Positions 43,248 through 54,289 of a DNA stretch of 64,000 nucleotides are shown piece after piece. This stretch comes from Perilla frutescens. Taxonomy: Eukaryota > Streptophyta > Magnoliopsida > Lamiales > Lamiaceae. Each line of letters starts with the position of its first letter. The stretch's first letter is position 1. The notes beneath the pieces are model-generated. The model saw only the letters and a list, made by a program, of their open reading frames with translations, did not search any database and was not told the origin of the DNA. Location: the NCBI GenBank assembly GCA_026008535.1, contig BRKX01000002.1, positions 70,329,380 through 70,393,379 of the forward strand, read 5' to 3'. A program made the translations under genes and the position numbers.

Positions 43248-46200
43248 TTAACATACAATGCAGGTGCGGACGAACGTTTCAATCTCATCTCGCATCTGTG
43301 GCCAGAAGTACGTCCTCTGTACGAGGGCCACGGTGCGTTCTTCGCCAGGGTGTCCCGCCCAGAGAGTGTCATGACACTCTGCGATGATAGTTCTCCGTAG
43401 GTCCCCGCCTTTCGGGACGTAGAGGCGGTTTCCCTTTGTCTTCAGAAATCCCTCTTCGAGCCAAAAGTTCCGGGTCTTCTTTTGCTCGACTAGGTTGAGT
43501 AGGCCCTGTGCAGTAGGGTCTTCCTTGGTGAGCTCACGGATTCGGTTCTTCAAGTCGGTGGTTGCTTTACTGGAGGCGAGAGCCGCCATCACCGGTTGAT
43601 CTTCCAAATCAGCCCTACGACTTAGGGCGTCAGCGACATGATTGCTGGAGCCTGCCCGGTACTCCAGTGAGAAATTAAACTCTGCAAGCAATTCCTGCCA
43701 TCTTGCTTGCTTCGCAGTTAGCTTCGGTTTGGTCAAGAAGTAGCTCACCGCTGTGTTGTCTGTCTTGACCACAAAAGGGAAGCCCAGCAAATAATGTCGC
43801 CATTGTCTCAAACAGTGAACAACGGCCAACAATTCCTTCTCGTGCACTGGGTAACGTCTTTCGACATCCTTCAACTTTCGGCTCTCAAAAGCCACGGGGT
43901 GCGCTCCCTGAGTTAGCACTCCGCCAAGGGCAAACTCGGAGGCGTCCGTCTCCACAACAAAAGGTTTGGTGAGGTCGGGGAGTGCGAGCACGGGGTCACT
44001 CATGATCGCCTTCTTCAACTTCTCAAAGGCCGCCTGTGCTTGGGGCGTCCACTTCCACACCTCGGTTTTCTTCGTGAGATCCGTCAAGGGGCGAGCAATC
44101 TCGGAGTACCCCTTCACGAATCTTCTGTAGTAGTTAGCCAGCCCAAGGAACGATCTCACTCCATGAACATCTTCCGGCGGCTTCCACTCTTCAATGGCTT
44201 GGATCTTCTTGGGGTCCATGCGGATTCGCCCTCTCTCAATGATGTGGCCCAGGAACTCGATCCTGTCTTGGCCAAATGAGCACTTCGACGGCTTGGCATA
44301 AAGCTCGTGCTCTCTCAGTCTAGTGAATACCTTGCGGAGGTGCTCCAGATGTTCCTCAAGGGATTCACTGTAGATGACAATATCGTCAAGGTATACCACC
44401 ACGAACTCGTCCAGGAACCCGTGGAGTACCTGGTTCATTAAGGTGCTGAAGGTGGCGGGGGCGTTTGTCAAGCCGAAGGGCATCACCAAGTACTCGTATG
44501 CCCCGTACCTTGTCACGATAGTTGTCTTGAACTCATCTCCTTCCTTGATCCGAACCTGCCAGTAGCCCGATCTAAGATCGATCTTTGAAAAATGTTTTGC
44601 CCGGCTGAGGCGATCGAAGCAATCCGCCACTAAGGGTATTGGATATTTGTTCTTCACCGTCAGCTTGTTCAGGGCGCGGTAATCACAACACATCCGTAGG
44701 GTGCCATCTGACTTCTTCTGGAACAACACATGGGCACCGTACGGGGACTTTGCAGGCCGGATCAGCCCGCTCTCGAGCAGTTCCTTTAATTGTTTCCTGA
44801 GCTCCTCGAGCTCAGGGTATGACATTCGATATGGTGCTCGGGCAGGAGGCTTTGTGCCTGGCACCAACTCGATCTCATGGTCGACTGCCCTCTTCGGCGG
44901 CAGCTTCTTCGGCAGTTCATCAGGCATGGTGTCTTCGAACTCCCGAAGGATTTTCTTCACGACCTTGGGGATCTTCCCCGACTTCTCTTCAACGTCTTCT
45001 ATTCGGAGGGTGCACAAGAAGGATGGCTCGTTCTTCCGGCACCCCTTCACAAACTGCATCGCGGACAACGGCTTTGAACTCGTTTTGTGTGACACCGTTT
45101 GGGCCACGCAGGGTTTATTACCCATCATCATGAGGGCTCCAGCATGGGGCATCACCGCCGTCTTCGTGTCCCGCAGGAAGTCCAACCCAAGGATGAGCTT
45201 GAAGTCATCCATGGTCACAATGGACAAATTTGTCCTCCCTTCGTATGGCCCTAGCTTGATTAACACGGACCTTGCAACTCCGGCAATCGGTTGAGCGGCA
45301 GAATTGATGGCCTTCACTCGGCCCACTCCCTTCTCCAAGACTAGCCCAAGTCTTTTAACTTCGGTGCTAGCAAGATAGTTATGTGTGGCACCTGTGTCCA
45401 CCATCGCTCGAACGGGCTTCCCGTTGATCTTCACGTCGACAAACATCAACCCCTTCTCCTTGGTAGACTTTGCCGACGCTTCTCCAACTGCTCCGCCCTC
45501 CATTGCGGGGGCGGTCTTCGTGTTTTTGGGTAACGCCTTACCCTTCCGTGCCCCCGTCCTTGACAAGGCATTGCACCTATGTGAGAAGGCTCCAAGATTC
45601 TCTCCTTCACTCTCGGAGTCTTCCTCAGGCTCTTCCGGGACTGGCACCGGTTCTTTCTCCTTCTTTTTGGACGTTCGCTTGTCCCACTCCATGTCTCCAC
45701 ATAGAGCATTAATTAGTTGCCGCTTCGGACAATCCTTTAGCATGTGCGGGCCGTTGCACAAAAAACACCCGTCGAATCTCGAGCTTCCCGCGGCTTTGTT
45801 GCCCCCTTGAGGGCGGCTCTTGTCGGTGCTCCCTTGGGAACTCTCTTGGGAATGGGAGGGCTTTTCTCCACCACCTCTGTTGTAAGTGGGGCGGAAAGTT
45901 CTGCCCCCACTCCCCTTCTGCTGGTTACCACTAGGCGCTGGTGGCTTCTTCTCTCGGGTCTCCGTATGGTAGTCCATTAAACATTCCGCCGCTGCCATTG
46001 CGTCGCGGATGTTGGATACTCGTTGGCGTTGTAGTTCAGCACGGGCCCAGGGCTTCAGTCCATCCATAAATTGGTAGACTTTGCTCTCCTCATCCATGTT
46101 CGGGAGGTCCAACAATATGGAGGCAAATGCTTTGGTGTACTCATTAACCGTGCCTGTTTGTTTGAGCTCCCGAAGTGCCTTGCGGGCGTTATACCCGACG

Positions 46201-46883
46201 TTCTCAGGGAAGAACTGTTTTCTGATGGCCGCTTGAAGGAGATCCCACGTATCGAGCCGCTCCCGTCGATCCCGGATGTCTTGGTATTTCCCTCGCCACC
46301 ATTGTTTCGCATCTCCAGTCAAATACATAGTGGCCGTGGCGATTCGCTCCGATTCCTCCTCTATCTCGGCCGCTACGAAATACTGCTCCATGTCGAAAAG
46401 GAAGTTGTCGACTTCCTTCGCGTTTCTAACGCCGCTGTAGAGTTGTGGTTCGGGGATGCGTTTCCTCGCTCCCCCTCCAGTGCCAAAATTCTCCATTCGG
46501 CCCGCCGGCCCTCTGTTGACAACGGCTTGTTGGAGTAACGCCACCTGCGTTTCCAACCTTTCAATAGCACGTTGCGTCTCTCCTTCGGCCGCCCGTGCCT
46601 CTCGACTCTCGCCCAGCCGATGGTGGAGATCTAGGTTCTCCTCTTCAAGGATTTCGACCTTTTCCCGTAGGGTCGCGACCTTTTCCTCCAATTCAGAGAC
46701 TACATACCCAAGTCGGGTGCACTCATTTTCTATGGAGTTCATTCTTTCACTCTTAGTCGGGGCCTTTGTTGGAGTCCCCATTTCGGGTCCCGTTTGGCCA
46801 CCCTTCGTGTTGGAAGCAGTAGCCACGTCTTCCATAGTAACCCGCCTCGGTCCGTGGATCAGGAGCCAAGGCTCTGATACCAC
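43248..46883 (-). CDS. chromovirus gag-pol, first part (gag to integrase zinc domain)
   Basis: 1211 codons in one frame. A coiled-coil-like N-terminal segment (about 55-120) precedes a retrotransposon gag domain (about 150-310). A zinc knuckle follows at 373-385 (CFLCNGPHMLKDC), with only three residues between the second Cys and the His instead of the usual four. The aspartic protease has MVDTGATHNYL (about 494-504). Reverse transcriptase runs from about 670 with VVVYLDDIVIYS (YLDD at 831-834). RNase H starts FVVETDASEFALGG (about 975). The integrase HHCC zinc finger ends the frame (HDTLWAGH ... CIVC). A TAA at 43248-43250 stops translation directly after that finger, and the catalytic core lies downstream in the same frame. 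The rest of the frame is open, so the lesion is recent. Confidence 0.95.
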   Translation of the reverse strand: MVSEPWLLIHGPRRVTMEDVATASNTKGGQTGPEMGTPTKAPTKSERMNSIENECTRLGYVVSELEEKVATLREKVEILEEENLDLHHRLGESREARAAEGETQRAIERLETQVALLQQAVVNRGPAGRMENFGTGGGARKRIPEPQLYSGVRNAKEVDNFLFDMEQYFVAAEIEEESERIATATMYLTGDAKQWWRGKYQDIRDRRERLDTWDLLQAAIRKQFFPENVGYNARKALRELKQTGTVNEYTKAFASILLDLPNMDEESKVYQFMDGLKPWARAELQRQRVSNIRDAMAAAECLMDYHTETREKKPPAPSGNQQKGSGGRTFRPTYNRGGGEKPSHSQESSQGSTDKSRPQGGNKAAGSSRFDGCFLCNGPHMLKDCPKRQLINALCGDMEWDKRTSKKKEKEPVPVPEEPEEDSESEGENLGAFSHRCNALSRTGARKGKALPKNTKTAPAMEGGAVGEASAKSTKEKGLMFVDVKINGKPVRAMVDTGATHNYLASTEVKRLGLVLEKGVGRVKAINSAAQPIAGVARSVLIKLGPYEGRTNLSIVTMDDFKLILGLDFLRDTKTAVMPHAGALMMMGNKPCVAQTVSHKTSSKPLSAMQFVKGCRKNEPSFLCTLRIEDVEEKSGKIPKVVKKILREFEDTMPDELPKKLPPKRAVDHEIELVPGTKPPARAPYRMSYPELEELRKQLKELLESGLIRPAKSPYGAHVLFQKKSDGTLRMCCDYRALNKLTVKNKYPIPLVADCFDRLSRAKHFSKIDLRSGYWQVRIKEGDEFKTTIVTRYGAYEYLVMPFGLTNAPATFSTLMNQVLHGFLDEFVVVYLDDIVIYSESLEEHLEHLRKVFTRLREHELYAKPSKCSFGQDRIEFLGHIIERGRIRMDPKKIQAIEEWKPPEDVHGVRSFLGLANYYRRFVKGYSEIARPLTDLTKKTEVWKWTPQAQAAFEKLKKAIMSDPVLALPDLTKPFVVETDASEFALGGVLTQGAHPVAFESRKLKDVERRYPVHEKELLAVVHCLRQWRHYLLGFPFVVKTDNTAVSYFLTKPKLTAKQARWQELLAEFNFSLEYRAGSSNHVADALSRRADLEDQPVMAALASSKATTDLKNRIRELTKEDPTAQGLLNLVEQKKTRNFWLEEGFLKTKGNRLYVPKGGDLRRTIIAECHDTLWAGHPGEERTVALVQRTYFWPQMRDEIETFVRTCIVC
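46870..46882 (-). other. primer binding site, initiator tRNA-Met type
   Basis: Two bases inside the 5' LTR, the minus strand reads TGGTATCAGAGCC, complementary to the 3' end of plant initiator tRNA-Met. Confidence 0.92.
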
Positions 46884-46884
46884 C

Positions 46885-47575
46885 TGTCACGGGGCGCTTG
46901 TAGTGCTTGGGCTAGTGGCGCACCGTGCGGCTAGTAGTCCGTCCTAGACTACGTCCGCCTCACTCACAAAAGCTTTGCTCGCAAGGCTTGATGCACGATG
47001 ACGACGCAATTCACACCCTCTGGTGCTTTTAGTGGTCTCGGCAGAGCAAGCAACACATGAACACGATTGATTGCAAGGAAATCTTCATTAATGCAATTTG
47101 AATGTACATTATAGATTGGAAGCAATTACAGCACGCGTTGGTCGGAGAGGGGGTCGCTCCTTACAACGCTCACAGTCAGACAAAAGTTCGCTCTCACCCC
47201 CTATAATAGGCTTAAAGAAAAAAAGGCTAGCGACAGCACTAGATACTACTAAGCTAGAAAACGACAAAAACGGCCGTGCAAGGCCGTGCTTACAATATGT
47301 GCACTACAAGGAAAAAAAAAGCTAGCACTCTAGGCAACTAAGGAGCTTCAGGCGGGGCGTTTGGCGGAGGTCCGCCCCGACGGTATGTTGGTGCTAGTGC
47401 TGGTGGCCCAGGCGGGTGCGGGTGGCCCGGGGTGCTGGGGCGCCAGTCACGGGAGCCCGACGGGCCTCGGCAGCAAGGGCCCGATGTTGCCTATCCCAAG
47501 GATCGGGATAAGGGAATGGACTTGTCCCGGCGTATCCTGGGAGAGGGGATAGGATGGGGGTGGCATCCCGTGACA
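46885..47575 (-). repeat. 5' LTR of the chromovirus
   Basis: 691 bp. Transcription of the element should start within it and run leftward. Divergence from its partner is about 0.7%. Confidence 0.93.
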
Positions 47576-49620
47576 CTGTGGGAGGTCAAGACACGGCCAA
47601 TCACGAACTTTGAAGCTGCATCAAAAGCGGCGATTAGGGTTTGGCCCTAGATCCGCCATCGCGGCGACCTAGACGGTCGTAATATGCTCTTGAGCATTGG
47701 ACACCGCCTAAGCCCCCTCTGGCCATAGACAATATAACACTGAAATGAAGTTTGTAATGATTCCCATCGGGAACTGAAATCAACGCATACTCAATCGACT
47801 ACCTCTTGCGCTTGGAGTTCTTGCACACTCGTTAAGGAATGTCATCTTCATGCCCAACCTTTGTCTCACCCATGCTGCTTCTATGGTATGTTGATTGAAT
47901 ATGTATTCTTCATAAATGGCTTGCTTCAAATTAAACTTCGAAAAAAGGTAGCCTTCTGCTGTTCCTTTTAAGCAGTATTTTTCTGCTACTCTTGATTGAA
48001 TGTGTGCTTAGTTGGGTTTTTAGAAGCTGTTTGCTGAAAAATGAAATGAGTCAATAATTATGTAGCTTTTGATGTTTGCTTGCAGAAGGTTTTGTCTATC
48101 TTGTACGCCTAAGATCTGGAAAGTTAAATATCATTGTGCTCTAAAAATGAATCGTGTTTGTTTAGAGTCATATTAACATGCCATATGCTAAGTTGGGATG
48201 TATCATGGAATACCTAATATGCAAATAATTGTTGTTCTTTAATGACATTACCTGTCTCTGTTTATCAGTTGAAAACATCTGCACATAAGTGTTCCAATTA
48301 CATTAAAATCTGCAGCACTATTGTTACATGATGTTAATCTACACCTAGAGTGTGTTAAATCTGTATGGATTCTTAATGGCTATATGCTATAAATGACCTT
48401 AATTGTCTTGAAACATGTTTGAATGCATGTCTCTTTGCTCTTGATTATATTTATTAAGCTTAGAATGGAGGCCTAAAATCTGTCCAAAAAAAAATGTATC
48501 ATAAGTCGACTGCCGCCAAGAAGGAAGATACTTGTTCGTTGCTAAAATTGTGAGCAAACTCAAGGTGTCTTTCCCTGTCTTATGTCCATGCTTGCTTGAT
48601 TAATCTGAATGCAACATTAAACTTGTTTAATTGAAATATTAAAATGAATGAGGTTTTAAATGGCTTCCCGATGATAATCTAAAGAGGGAAGTCGACTAAT
48701 GTGTGCTGCCGTTCTCTATCAATAGCTTGAATAAAATGAATCCGGATAATAAATGCCTACCCAACGATGATCGAAAAAGGGAAATTAACAGTTGTTTTGA
48801 TCTGGTATTATTGTTATCTCGATGCATTCTTAACAATAAACTAAGATATCTGAAGATTATCCAGACGATGTTAGGAAAATGGAAATCATTTTCTCATTCC
48901 ATAAATATTGCCTCTGTCATATGTGTTCTGGGTCGGTGTATTTAACATCTATTGTATTAGAAATGAAATAGGGAGTGCTTAATGTGAGTAATATGCTACT
49001 AATAATTGTAACGACAATTGAAACATCTTGTCAAAAAAAAATGCTCGATGTGGTAAAATTTAGCTCACATAGATTTTACATTGTGATGAATAGACTGATT
49101 TATTGAAATAGGTCATGAGTGATATTAATAGTTTAATATTGGATGTTTTATCTTAATAGGGAAACTACAATATTTTTTTTGATTCAATCGTTTTTGCTTT
49201 AGATTTCAAGGTTCCGTACAATTATCCTATTTTATAGCTATTTTTACAATTTCATAGAGCAATCTCATTTGTAGCTTGATTTAATCATTTAAGAATATAG
49301 CAATCTTGCTAGAGCTGTCTTGTCATAGTCTATGTAATAATGCATTATTTGAGCATGATTTTTTTTTTGCGTATCAAAGTACTCATTATACTGTATCATG
49401 TAATGGATTACTATGATATTAAATTTTATTGTTCTTGTCTAAATCTCCGAGGTCTTGATTTGGTTAGGCAAGGTTAAAATATATGATTTGCAGTAGTCAC
49501 TACATGCTGTATTCAAACCTCAAACGTGCTCCACATTTGATTTTAAAGCCTTAAACAACATCAACTCTTATTTTCAAAGCTTTGAACATCAATCTCACAG
49601 CCTTGCTCTCGCCTTAAATA
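47576..49620. other. internal region of the outer element, no gene recognised
   Basis: Noncoding-looking sequence with a GC-rich first 150 bp (47580-47730) and AT-rich, intron-like DNA after it. GATGATAATCTAAAGAGGGA at about 48670 and a diverged copy near 48768 suggest internal duplication. An 80-codon frame at 48703-48945 has no family resemblance. Confidence 0.45.
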
Positions 49621-49664
49621 TTTGTACAGACTTATAGGCTTGCACTCATAGCCTTAATATCTTT

Positions 49665-50097
49665 ATAGGCTTGCACTCAGAGCCTCAAGCTCCCCCGAAC
49701 TCGCCTTCGAGTCTGGAGCTCCCCCGAGGCTTGCTCTCAGAGCCTCGAGCTCCCCCAGACTCACCTTCTAGTCTGGAGCTCCCCCGCGGCTTGCTCTCAG
49801 AGCCTTGAGCTCCCCCAGACCCGCTTTCACGGTCTGGAGCTCCCTCCAGAGGCTTTCTCTCAGAGCCTCAAGCTCCCCCGGACCCGCCTTCGAGTTTGGA
49901 GCTACCCCGAGACTTGCTCTCAGAGCCTTGAGCTCCCCCAGACCCGCTTTCACGGTCTGGAGCTCCCTCCAGAGGCTTGCTCTCAAAGCCTCGAGCTCCC
50001 CTAGACCCGCTTTCACGGTCTGGAGCTCCCTCCAGAGGCTTGCTCTCAAAGCCTCGAGCTCTCCCAGGACCTGCCTTCAGGTCTGGAGCTCCACGAG
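49665..50097. repeat. tandem repeat of about 60-63 bp, seven units
   Basis: Units start near 49668, 49728, 49788, 49851, 49911, 49974 and 50037 with GGCTTGCTCTCAGAGCCTCG-like sequence. Each has two GAGCTCC words around a partly self-complementary GACC..GGTC core. The two open frames here, one per strand, merely translate the repeat. Shorter, diverged units extend left to about 49620. The array sits just inside the right LTR of the outer element. Confidence 0.88.
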
Positions 50098-50274
50098 GTC
50101 TGCTTTCACGATCTCAGTAAGTTCGCCCAAAACCCGCTCCCAATTCGGAATATGCTTCCGAGACTATCCTAGAGTCAGTATTTAGCCCTAGGATTGCACG
50201 AGGGTAACGATCGGTGATACCGACATTCATTACCCGATCCTTGAAATTTAAGAATCAAGTAATGATGAGCTAAT

Positions 50275-50888
50275 TGTAGAGGCCTTTTTCCGCTTAAGGC
50301 CCAAAACTAAGGCCCATAATGAGGTCAAAGGCTTAAGAGCCGAAATCAAGAGGTCGAAGCCTTAATCAAGGTCGACGTCTCGAGGTCCAGAGGTCCAGAG
50401 GCCTTGAGTTCAATGTCTCGAAATGGAGAGGTCCAGATGCCTCGAGATCGATGTCCTGAGGTCCAGAAGCCTCAAAGTCCGGAGGCCTCAACCAAGTTTG
50501 AACAAGACTCTTAAAGAAGACCAAGTCAAAAATGTATAAGTGAGACCCAGTCAAAACCCTAAAAGGGATAGAAAGGATCCCTTGAAAAGGAGAAATTGGT
50601 TAAACCTTTATCTATATATATACGTCCCTTTTATAATAAGAAAAAAAGGGGATAATCATCGATTAGAAAAACACTACACAATCATTAAATTTGATGGCTT
50701 TATTCCTCTACCTTACTTACTGCTTTATTTATCTGTTTTTCCTAGTCTCGATTCTGACTTGAGCATCGGAGTCCGTTCGATCGTCAACCCCTTGACGGTC
50801 CTTCGGCCTCACGATTTTTTGTCTTTGTTTTGTAGATCGTCGGAGCCCGAATCCAAACGAAATTAATTGCAGAATTTTTTATTCTACA
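50275..50888. repeat. right LTR of the outer element
   Basis: 614 bp, same orientation and ends as 40725-41337. The frame at 50540-50866 parallels one at 41046-41315 only because the LTRs are copies of each other; neither is a gene. Confidence 0.88.
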
Positions 50889-50893
50889 ATGCT

Positions 50894-53376
50894 TGCACCA
50901 TCATGTTAACTGTGGGGACTAATTTAAACTCGATTAATACTATGCTAATATTTTATTTTATTTTAATTTGGGATTGAACCCAATCTTTCACAATGCTATC
51001 AAAATCATAATGAAAAATACATATTGTGGTCACAAAGTTATCAAAATCGCTATAAATACCACATATTTGTGGTAGTACGGCATTACGCTAACATATTTAA
51101 TTTTATGATATATTATCAAAAGTAATGTATTGTTTGAACGCGCTTAAATTTGGACTATTACTAAAGATCATAAATTTTATAGTTTAGCAAGATTACTTAC
51201 ATATGTATATATTAGTGGGAGATTGAGATTCAATTCCAAATCCCACTCCTTCAAAAAAAAAAGGATTTTTTTTTCAAATTTGTAATAGATAACAAAAGCA
51301 TAAAAATAAATCCAAAAAATGAATACACATATATGCTTCCAATTACAATGTTAAATAATCAACAGTTACAATATTAAATAAATAGAATTAATGTTAATTA
51401 ATAATTAAAATAAACAGTACACTTACCTAAATGTTAAAAAGAAATCAAAGAAACAAATAAAACAGTTAAGTAGAATTAAAATTAATTATCAAAATAAATG
51501 ATGGACTTGATATACGGGAAGAGAAAAAAGGGTAGCAATAGTTTGATTTAAAATAAGGTATCTGAAGGCAGAATCAAGTTGAAGTTTGATGGAGGGAGGA
51601 AGAGGGAGAGAAATATATGGCCGTGAGGATAAGATAAATGTCAATCCTACCAAACCAATTTGGGAACAAACTACAAATGATGGGTGCCATAAATTATTTT
51701 GTTATCTGAAGACTAAAGTAAATTGAAATTTAGGTTAGTTGTGTGTTACTTTGGTGGAGACATGGACCCCCACCCGCCTACTTAATGGAAGCCGCCTAAC
51801 AATGTTCAAACTTTCAAATTATGACTTTACATTACAACCTCAAAAAATTATCTATTTTTTTCGACCAAAAAGGATTCGTAAAATTTGAATACTTTTCGCG
51901 AATTCATAAGCAATCCAAAAGAGCTATATAATTTTGTTTATATTTACAACGGATATATGTATTAATCAGAATGAGATGTTATGTAGTGTAATTTTTAAGG
52001 GAAAATTAATAATGCATTAAAGCAGAACACAGACGTATAAATAAAAAATGTACGCAAATTCATTAATGATGATCTACTGATGGAGTGACGTGAGTTTGAG
52101 ATCAAAGATTTTGAGTTCAAATCTAATAAATACCACTAAATATGAGCATTGAGCCGCAATTGCGGATTAGCCCGTCGTGAAAAAATGTAGGCAATATCAA
52201 AATGAACCTTAACGCTCTTCTCTGCAATCTATCTATTATAATAAAATGGAGTTTTCTTTAAAAATATTTTTCCTCTCAAAAACATCACATCAGTAATAAT
52301 TATCATAATTTTTTTTTTTCATTTTTATTATCTTTTCATCTTATTTGTCTTTCGAAACCAGTTTCTTGTAATAATATTGTAATCCGCGAAAAGGAAGTGC
52401 TCTGTTTTCGAAACCAGTTTCTTGTAATTAAAAATGATTTTGCATGGTGAAAAAAATTAACTGCATAATTTATTTTTTTCATTTTTTATCGTCTTTTCAT
52501 CCTCTCTCTCTTTCTCTCTCACACACACATGCCACGTATTTTAATTATAGAATTCATTTATGTTTAATTCTATAACATATTTCATTATGTAAATAATATT
52601 CAAATTTATTTGTATGAACAAATAAATATGTGAATTTTCACTTATTAAGAAATAATGGATAACGTTTGGTGTATTTTATTATGTGAAATAATTATCAATA
52701 TATATTAAATAATTAAATAAAATAATCAATTAAATTATTTGGTAAAATATCATAATCGATAGCATGCTCTGTATGACTGTATACTTTATATATACATACA
52801 TACATATGTATATATAACATTTATGCTATTTTTTAATTATAATGAATATGAAATAGTTAATGATAACATTCTAATTAAATGTATAACTAAATCAAACAGA
52901 GATTGATATTTATAAATTTATAAGTGTTACTACAAATGTTGTATACAAACAAGTGCTGCATAATTTATAATATAATATTTTGATTGTAATAGTTATTAAT
53001 TATTTATGAAATTATTTGAAATATTATATATATGAATATATTTTGTAATCTGAAATATATTATATTAAAATATAACATGTACGTGTATTCGTATGTACGT
53101 GCATGTAATCAAGTAAATATTTTTTTATTGATTATATTGTCAATTTAACTCCTTTTAGATCCGCAGTAATAATTGTCTAACACAAAATAAAAATAAAAGA
53201 TAACCGGACAAATAAAAAATGTATTTAATTTATTAATTAAAATATTATATATAAAATGCGAAGATGTAAAACACATATTAAAAATATAATAATTGAATTT
53301 GATAACACGCACAGGCGGAAATCTAGTTAATAATACATAAAAGATTGTAGTCTCGGTGGGTGGTGGAGATAGCTTA
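50894..53376. other. AT-rich intergenic, no gene seen
   Basis: No coding signal. At 52040-52180 a segment with GAGTTCAAATCT (B-box-like) and a following GATTAGCCCGTCGTG could be an old SINE, but this is weak. At 52379-52470 lies one copy of a repeat also found at about 54193. Confidence 0.45.
52379..52470 (+). repeat. dispersed direct repeat, copy 1
   Basis: GTAATCCGCGAAAAGGAAGT, then TTTTCGAAACCAGTTTCTTG, then TTAACTGCATAATT. A copy about 90% alike occurs at about 54193-54285 in the same orientation, about 1.8 kb away, on the other side of the Tourist-like element. Confidence 0.65.
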
Positions 53377-54098
53377 GACTATGTTTATTGGTGACCATGG
53401 TCTCCACATGGTCTATGCCATATAGGATATTAGCAGAAAAAAAAAAAAGAAGCAACCATGAGATCAACCATGGACCAAAATCAACCCAAAGCAACCATTG
53501 AGGTTTCTTCTATTGTTTATTCAATAAATTCCACAAGGCAAAAAATGATTGGCCATTAAATTTTATTTGATATTTTTTTAATTAATTTTTAATATTTTTT
53601 GACTATTTGATTAATAATTCATTTATAAATTAATTTAATATTTAAAAATTGAATAAACATTAATATATTATTTTTATGAATTAAATTATATGTATGTATA
53701 TATAATTTAAAAATAAAAATAAAACATAAAATTTATTAAGGATGGTTTAATTATATAAAAAATATATATAAACGAAAATATATAATGAAACATAAAATTT
53801 ATATTCTTGATTTGTCGTATTTTGAAATTTTATTTGTTTGTAATTTTATGAGTTTTTTTTCTTATTTGTGCTATTATTTTATTTTAATTTTAACAAGTTG
53901 ATATACTTCATAAAATTATATTTAAAAATAATTATATATAATGTTGTGGTTGGATGGTTGGATGGTCATTGATAAACTATCAAAATTAAATATGGTTGGG
54001 TTGTGATGAGTAATAGTGATGTGGAAGAGAAGAAATGAATTAAATATTAAAAAGATTGGATGGTTGGATGGTTGAAGTGGTTGCTGATAAACATAATC
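53377..54098. mobile_element. Tourist-like (PIF/Harbinger) element
   Basis: The left end GACTATGTTTATTGGTGACCA and the right end, read inverted, GATTATGTTTATCAGCAACCA match over about 21 bp. A TTA duplication flanks it (53374-53376, 54099-54101). The inside is AT-rich with no frame. Confidence 0.78.
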
Positions 54099-54192
54099 TT
54101 AGTACTGAAGTGAGGTTGTTTGGAGTCTAAAGATTACAGGTTTGAATCTTCCCAATACCACAAGTCGGATGTGTGAGTGAAAAAAAAAAGAT

Positions 54193-54285
54193 TGTAATCC
54201 GCGAAAAGCTTGCTTTGTTTTCGAAACCAGTTTCTTGTAATAATAAATGATTTTGCACGGTGAGAAAAATTAACTGCATAATTGT
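54193..54285 (+). repeat. dispersed direct repeat, copy 2
   Basis: Second copy of the repeat at 52379. It follows GTTTGGAGTCTAAAGATTAC then AGGTTTGAATCTTCCC, a B-box-like phrase, so both may belong to a tRNA-derived SINE family. Confidence 0.6.
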
Positions 54286-54289
54286 TTAT

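Larger units (their letters stand above)
41379..47575 (-). mobile_element. Ty3/Gypsy chromovirus, young insertion nested in the outer element
   Basis: A complete element of about 6.2 kb with LTRs 41379-42068 and 46885-47575 and a perfect 5-bp duplication CTGTG (41374-41378, 47576-47580). It is transcribed leftward: primer site beside the right LTR, then one gag-pol frame, then polypurine tract beside the left LTR. Domain order is gag, protease, RT, RNase H, integrase, chromodomain, which defines Ty3/Gypsy chromoviruses. Base composition is far more GC-rich than the surroundings. Two stop codons interrupt pol. Confidence 0.95.
40725..50888. mobile_element. outer non-autonomous LTR retroelement, split by a nested chromovirus
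   Basis: Two direct LTRs (40725-41337 and 50275-50888), starting TGTAGAGGCC and ending TTCTACA, are flanked by a perfect 5-bp target duplication ATGCT (40720-40724 and 50889-50893). Without the inserted chromovirus the internal part is about 2.7 kb (41338-41378 joined to 47576-50274). It has no gag, protease, reverse transcriptase or integrase that I can find. A standard tRNA primer site was not recognised beside either LTR, so orientation is open. It is probably a LARD-like or otherwise non-autonomous element. Confidence 0.85.

Noticed and set aside
44701..45294. Plus-strand frames up to 197 codons inside the chromovirus
   Set aside because: They are antisense to gag-pol; the minus frame carries all recognisable domains.
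49768..50185. Repetitive proteins on both strands (93 and 126 codons)
   Set aside because: They translate a 60-63 bp DNA tandem repeat; there is no start context or conservation beyond the repeat.
52040..52180. Possible tRNA-derived SINE
   Set aside because: A B-box-like phrase is present, but the A box, tail and target duplication are not clear enough to call it.
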